Of a stretch of 6,064 nt of DNA, positions 5,072 to 6,064 are shown in pieces. The stretch covers positions 1 through 6,064 of the forward strand of contig DATMGK010000105.1 in NCBI GenBank assembly GCA_035555595.1. Reading direction: 5' to 3'. The translations under genes were made by a program, and so were the position numbers. The stretch's first letter is position 1. Each line of letters opens with the position of its first letter. The notes beneath the pieces are model-generated. The model was not told where the DNA came from. It did not search any database and worked only from the letters and a program-made list of their open reading frames with translations. This DNA is from Croceibacterium_A sp035555595 (lineage in GTDB: Bacteria > Pseudomonadota > Alphaproteobacteria > Sphingomonadales > Sphingomonadaceae).

Positions 5072-6064
5072 ATGAGAAAGATTGCGCTGGGTATGGCGGT
5101 TGCAGCTTCGGCGATTGCAGCGCCGGCAGCAGCCAGAGACGGCCAAGCTTATTTCGGTGCCGACCTTGGTGTCGTCGTCGACAACAGCTTCGATGTGGGT
5201 ATCGCGGGCACGCCCGACGCCGCCAACATCGAACACGATCTGGGTTGGGAACTCGGAGCCTTCCTCGGCTACGACTTCGGCCTGATCCGTACCGAAGCCG
5301 AGATCGCTTACCGGGAAACCGATCCGGAAACAGTTGTGGCAGCCGCTCCTGGCATCCCGACCTTCACCACCGTGCCGGCCACCGGCACGTTCGACCCGGC
5401 TGCGGGTGAACTGCAGGTGACGACCGCCATGGTCAACGCCCTGTTCGACGTAGGCGGCAATGACGGCATCGGCTTCTCCGCCGGTGTTGGTGTCGGCCGT
5501 GCATGGGCAGGCGCCAAGTACAGCGTCGCCACCGGTCCGGGCTGGCTGGACGATACGGACCAGGCATGGGCATGGCAGGCCATTGCCGGTGTTCGCATTC
5601 CGGTTTCGGAAAGCGCTGAGATCGGTCTGAAGTACCGCTATCTCAACACGCGTCAGTTCGTGATGACGGATTCCGCGGGCCGCGCGAATGCTTTCGAGCT
5701 GGCGTCGCACTCCGCGCTGGTGACGTTCATTGCGAACCTGGGCAGCCGTGCGGCTCCGCCGCCTCCGCCGCCCCCGCCGCCGCCTCCGCCGCCTCCGCCT
5801 CCGCCGCCTCCCCCGCCGCCCCCGCCTCCGCCGCCTCCGCCGGTCGCGCAGTGCAACAAGGGGCCGTACATCGTGTTCTTCGACTGGGATAAGTCGGACA
5901 TCACGCCGGAAGCAGCTGGCATCCTGAATAACGCTGTCACGGCGTATCAGAACTGCGGCACGGCAGCGATCATGCTTGCCGGTCACGCCGACCGTTCGGG
6001 TGCTGCTCAGTACAACGTGCGGCTGTCCGAGCGTCGTAACGCTTCGGTCCAGACCTACCTGACC
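5072..6064 (+). CDS. OmpA-family outer-membrane protein with polyproline linker, 3'-truncated by the window edge
   Basis: The frame is open from ATG 5072 to the right edge (331 codons, no stop reached). Residues 1-21 are a signal peptide (MRKIALGMAVAAS..., ending PAAA, cleavage before Arg22). Residues of about 23-225 show alternating, glycine- and aromatic-rich strands such as AYFGADLGVVVDNSF, LGAFLGYDFG and IGLKYRYLNTRQF, typical of an outer-membrane beta-barrel. Residues 229-257 are 29 consecutive prolines. From about 258 an OmpA-like peptidoglycan-binding domain begins: FFDWDKSDIT (270-279), GHADRSG (304-310) and YNVRLSERR (314-322). Asp307 and Arg322 have the 15-residue spacing of the diaminopimelate-binding Asp/Arg pair known from OmpA-like domains. 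Cys261 and Cys295 could form a disulfide in the periplasm. The protein should anchor the outer membrane to peptidoglycan. Only a few tens of residues are probably missing. The ribosome site AAAGGGGA lies 7 bases upstream. Confidence 0.93.
   Translation, partial: MRKIALGMAVAASAIAAPAAARDGQAYFGADLGVVVDNSFDVGIAGTPDAANIEHDLGWELGAFLGYDFGLIRTEAEIAYRETDPETVVAAAPGIPTFTTVPATGTFDPAAGELQVTTAMVNALFDVGGNDGIGFSAGVGVGRAWAGAKYSVATGPGWLDDTDQAWAWQAIAGVRIPVSESAEIGLKYRYLNTRQFVMTDSAGRANAFELASHSALVTFIANLGSRAAPPPPPPPPPPPPPPPPPPPPPPPPPPPPPVAQCNKGPYIVFFDWDKSDITPEAAGILNNAVTAYQNCGTAAIMLAGHADRSGAAQYNVRLSERRNASVQTYLT
5756..5842 (+). repeat. Proline-codon repeat: 29 consecutive CCN codons
   Basis: The tract is a run of CCG, CCT and CCC codons, mostly CCG/CCT in irregular order, encoding the linker between barrel and OmpA-like domain. 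The mixed codons suggest growth by duplication of short units followed by point changes. Low complexity makes it prone to length variation and assembly error, but any change in multiples of three keeps the frame. Confidence 0.95.

Noticed and set aside
4835..5986. A 383-codon open frame on the - strand opposite the OmpA-like gene
   Set aside because: It contains a long Arg/Gly run that is only the reverse complement of the proline tract. The sense strand has a signal peptide, barrel and OmpA-like domain, so the antisense frame is a shadow.

Overview
This is a GC-rich window from an alphaproteobacterium, most probably a member of Sphingomonadales (Novosphingobium/Erythrobacter-like). The assignment is an inference from three things: the glnK-amtB pair has an alphaproteobacterial look, the OmpA-like protein carries a proline-tract linker, and the encoded proteins resemble sphingomonad homologues as I remember them. 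No database search was possible.

All genes found lie on the + strand. Bases 1-1479 hold peptide chain release factor 3 (prfC), cut by the left window edge inside its GTP-binding P-loop. It is followed after 36 bases by a pyridoxamine 5'-phosphate oxidase-fold (PPOX) protein (1516-2091), and after 6 more bases by an endonuclease/exonuclease/phosphatase (EEP) family protein (about 2098-2808). The last two are probably co-transcribed. A modest intrinsic terminator (2873-2895) appears to end that unit.

A nitrogen-control module comes next. A near-consensus sigma-54 (RpoN) -24/-12 promoter at 2903-2918 drives glnK (PII signalling protein, 2968-3306) and amtB (ammonium channel, 3336-4709). GlnK senses 2-oxoglutarate, ATP and ADP, is probably uridylylated on Tyr51, and plugs AmtB when nitrogen is plentiful. 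The RpoN promoter would switch both genes on under nitrogen limitation through NtrC. The unit ends with a GC-rich hairpin and then a strong intrinsic terminator with a UUCG tetraloop (4777-4808).

After a 263-base non-coding stretch rich in short inverted repeats, a separate gene begins at 5072 and runs off the right edge. It encodes an OmpA-family outer-membrane protein with a signal peptide, a beta-barrel, an uninterrupted 29-residue proline linker and a peptidoglycan-binding OmpA-like domain. It has no stop codon inside the window, so an ORF search that requires a stop would miss it.

I found no mobile element, CRISPR array, RNA gene or evidence of an undescribed multi-gene system. The window is mostly ordinary core genome. 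The points most worth a second look are the RpoN promoter architecture, the proline tract and the structured leader of the OmpA-like gene.
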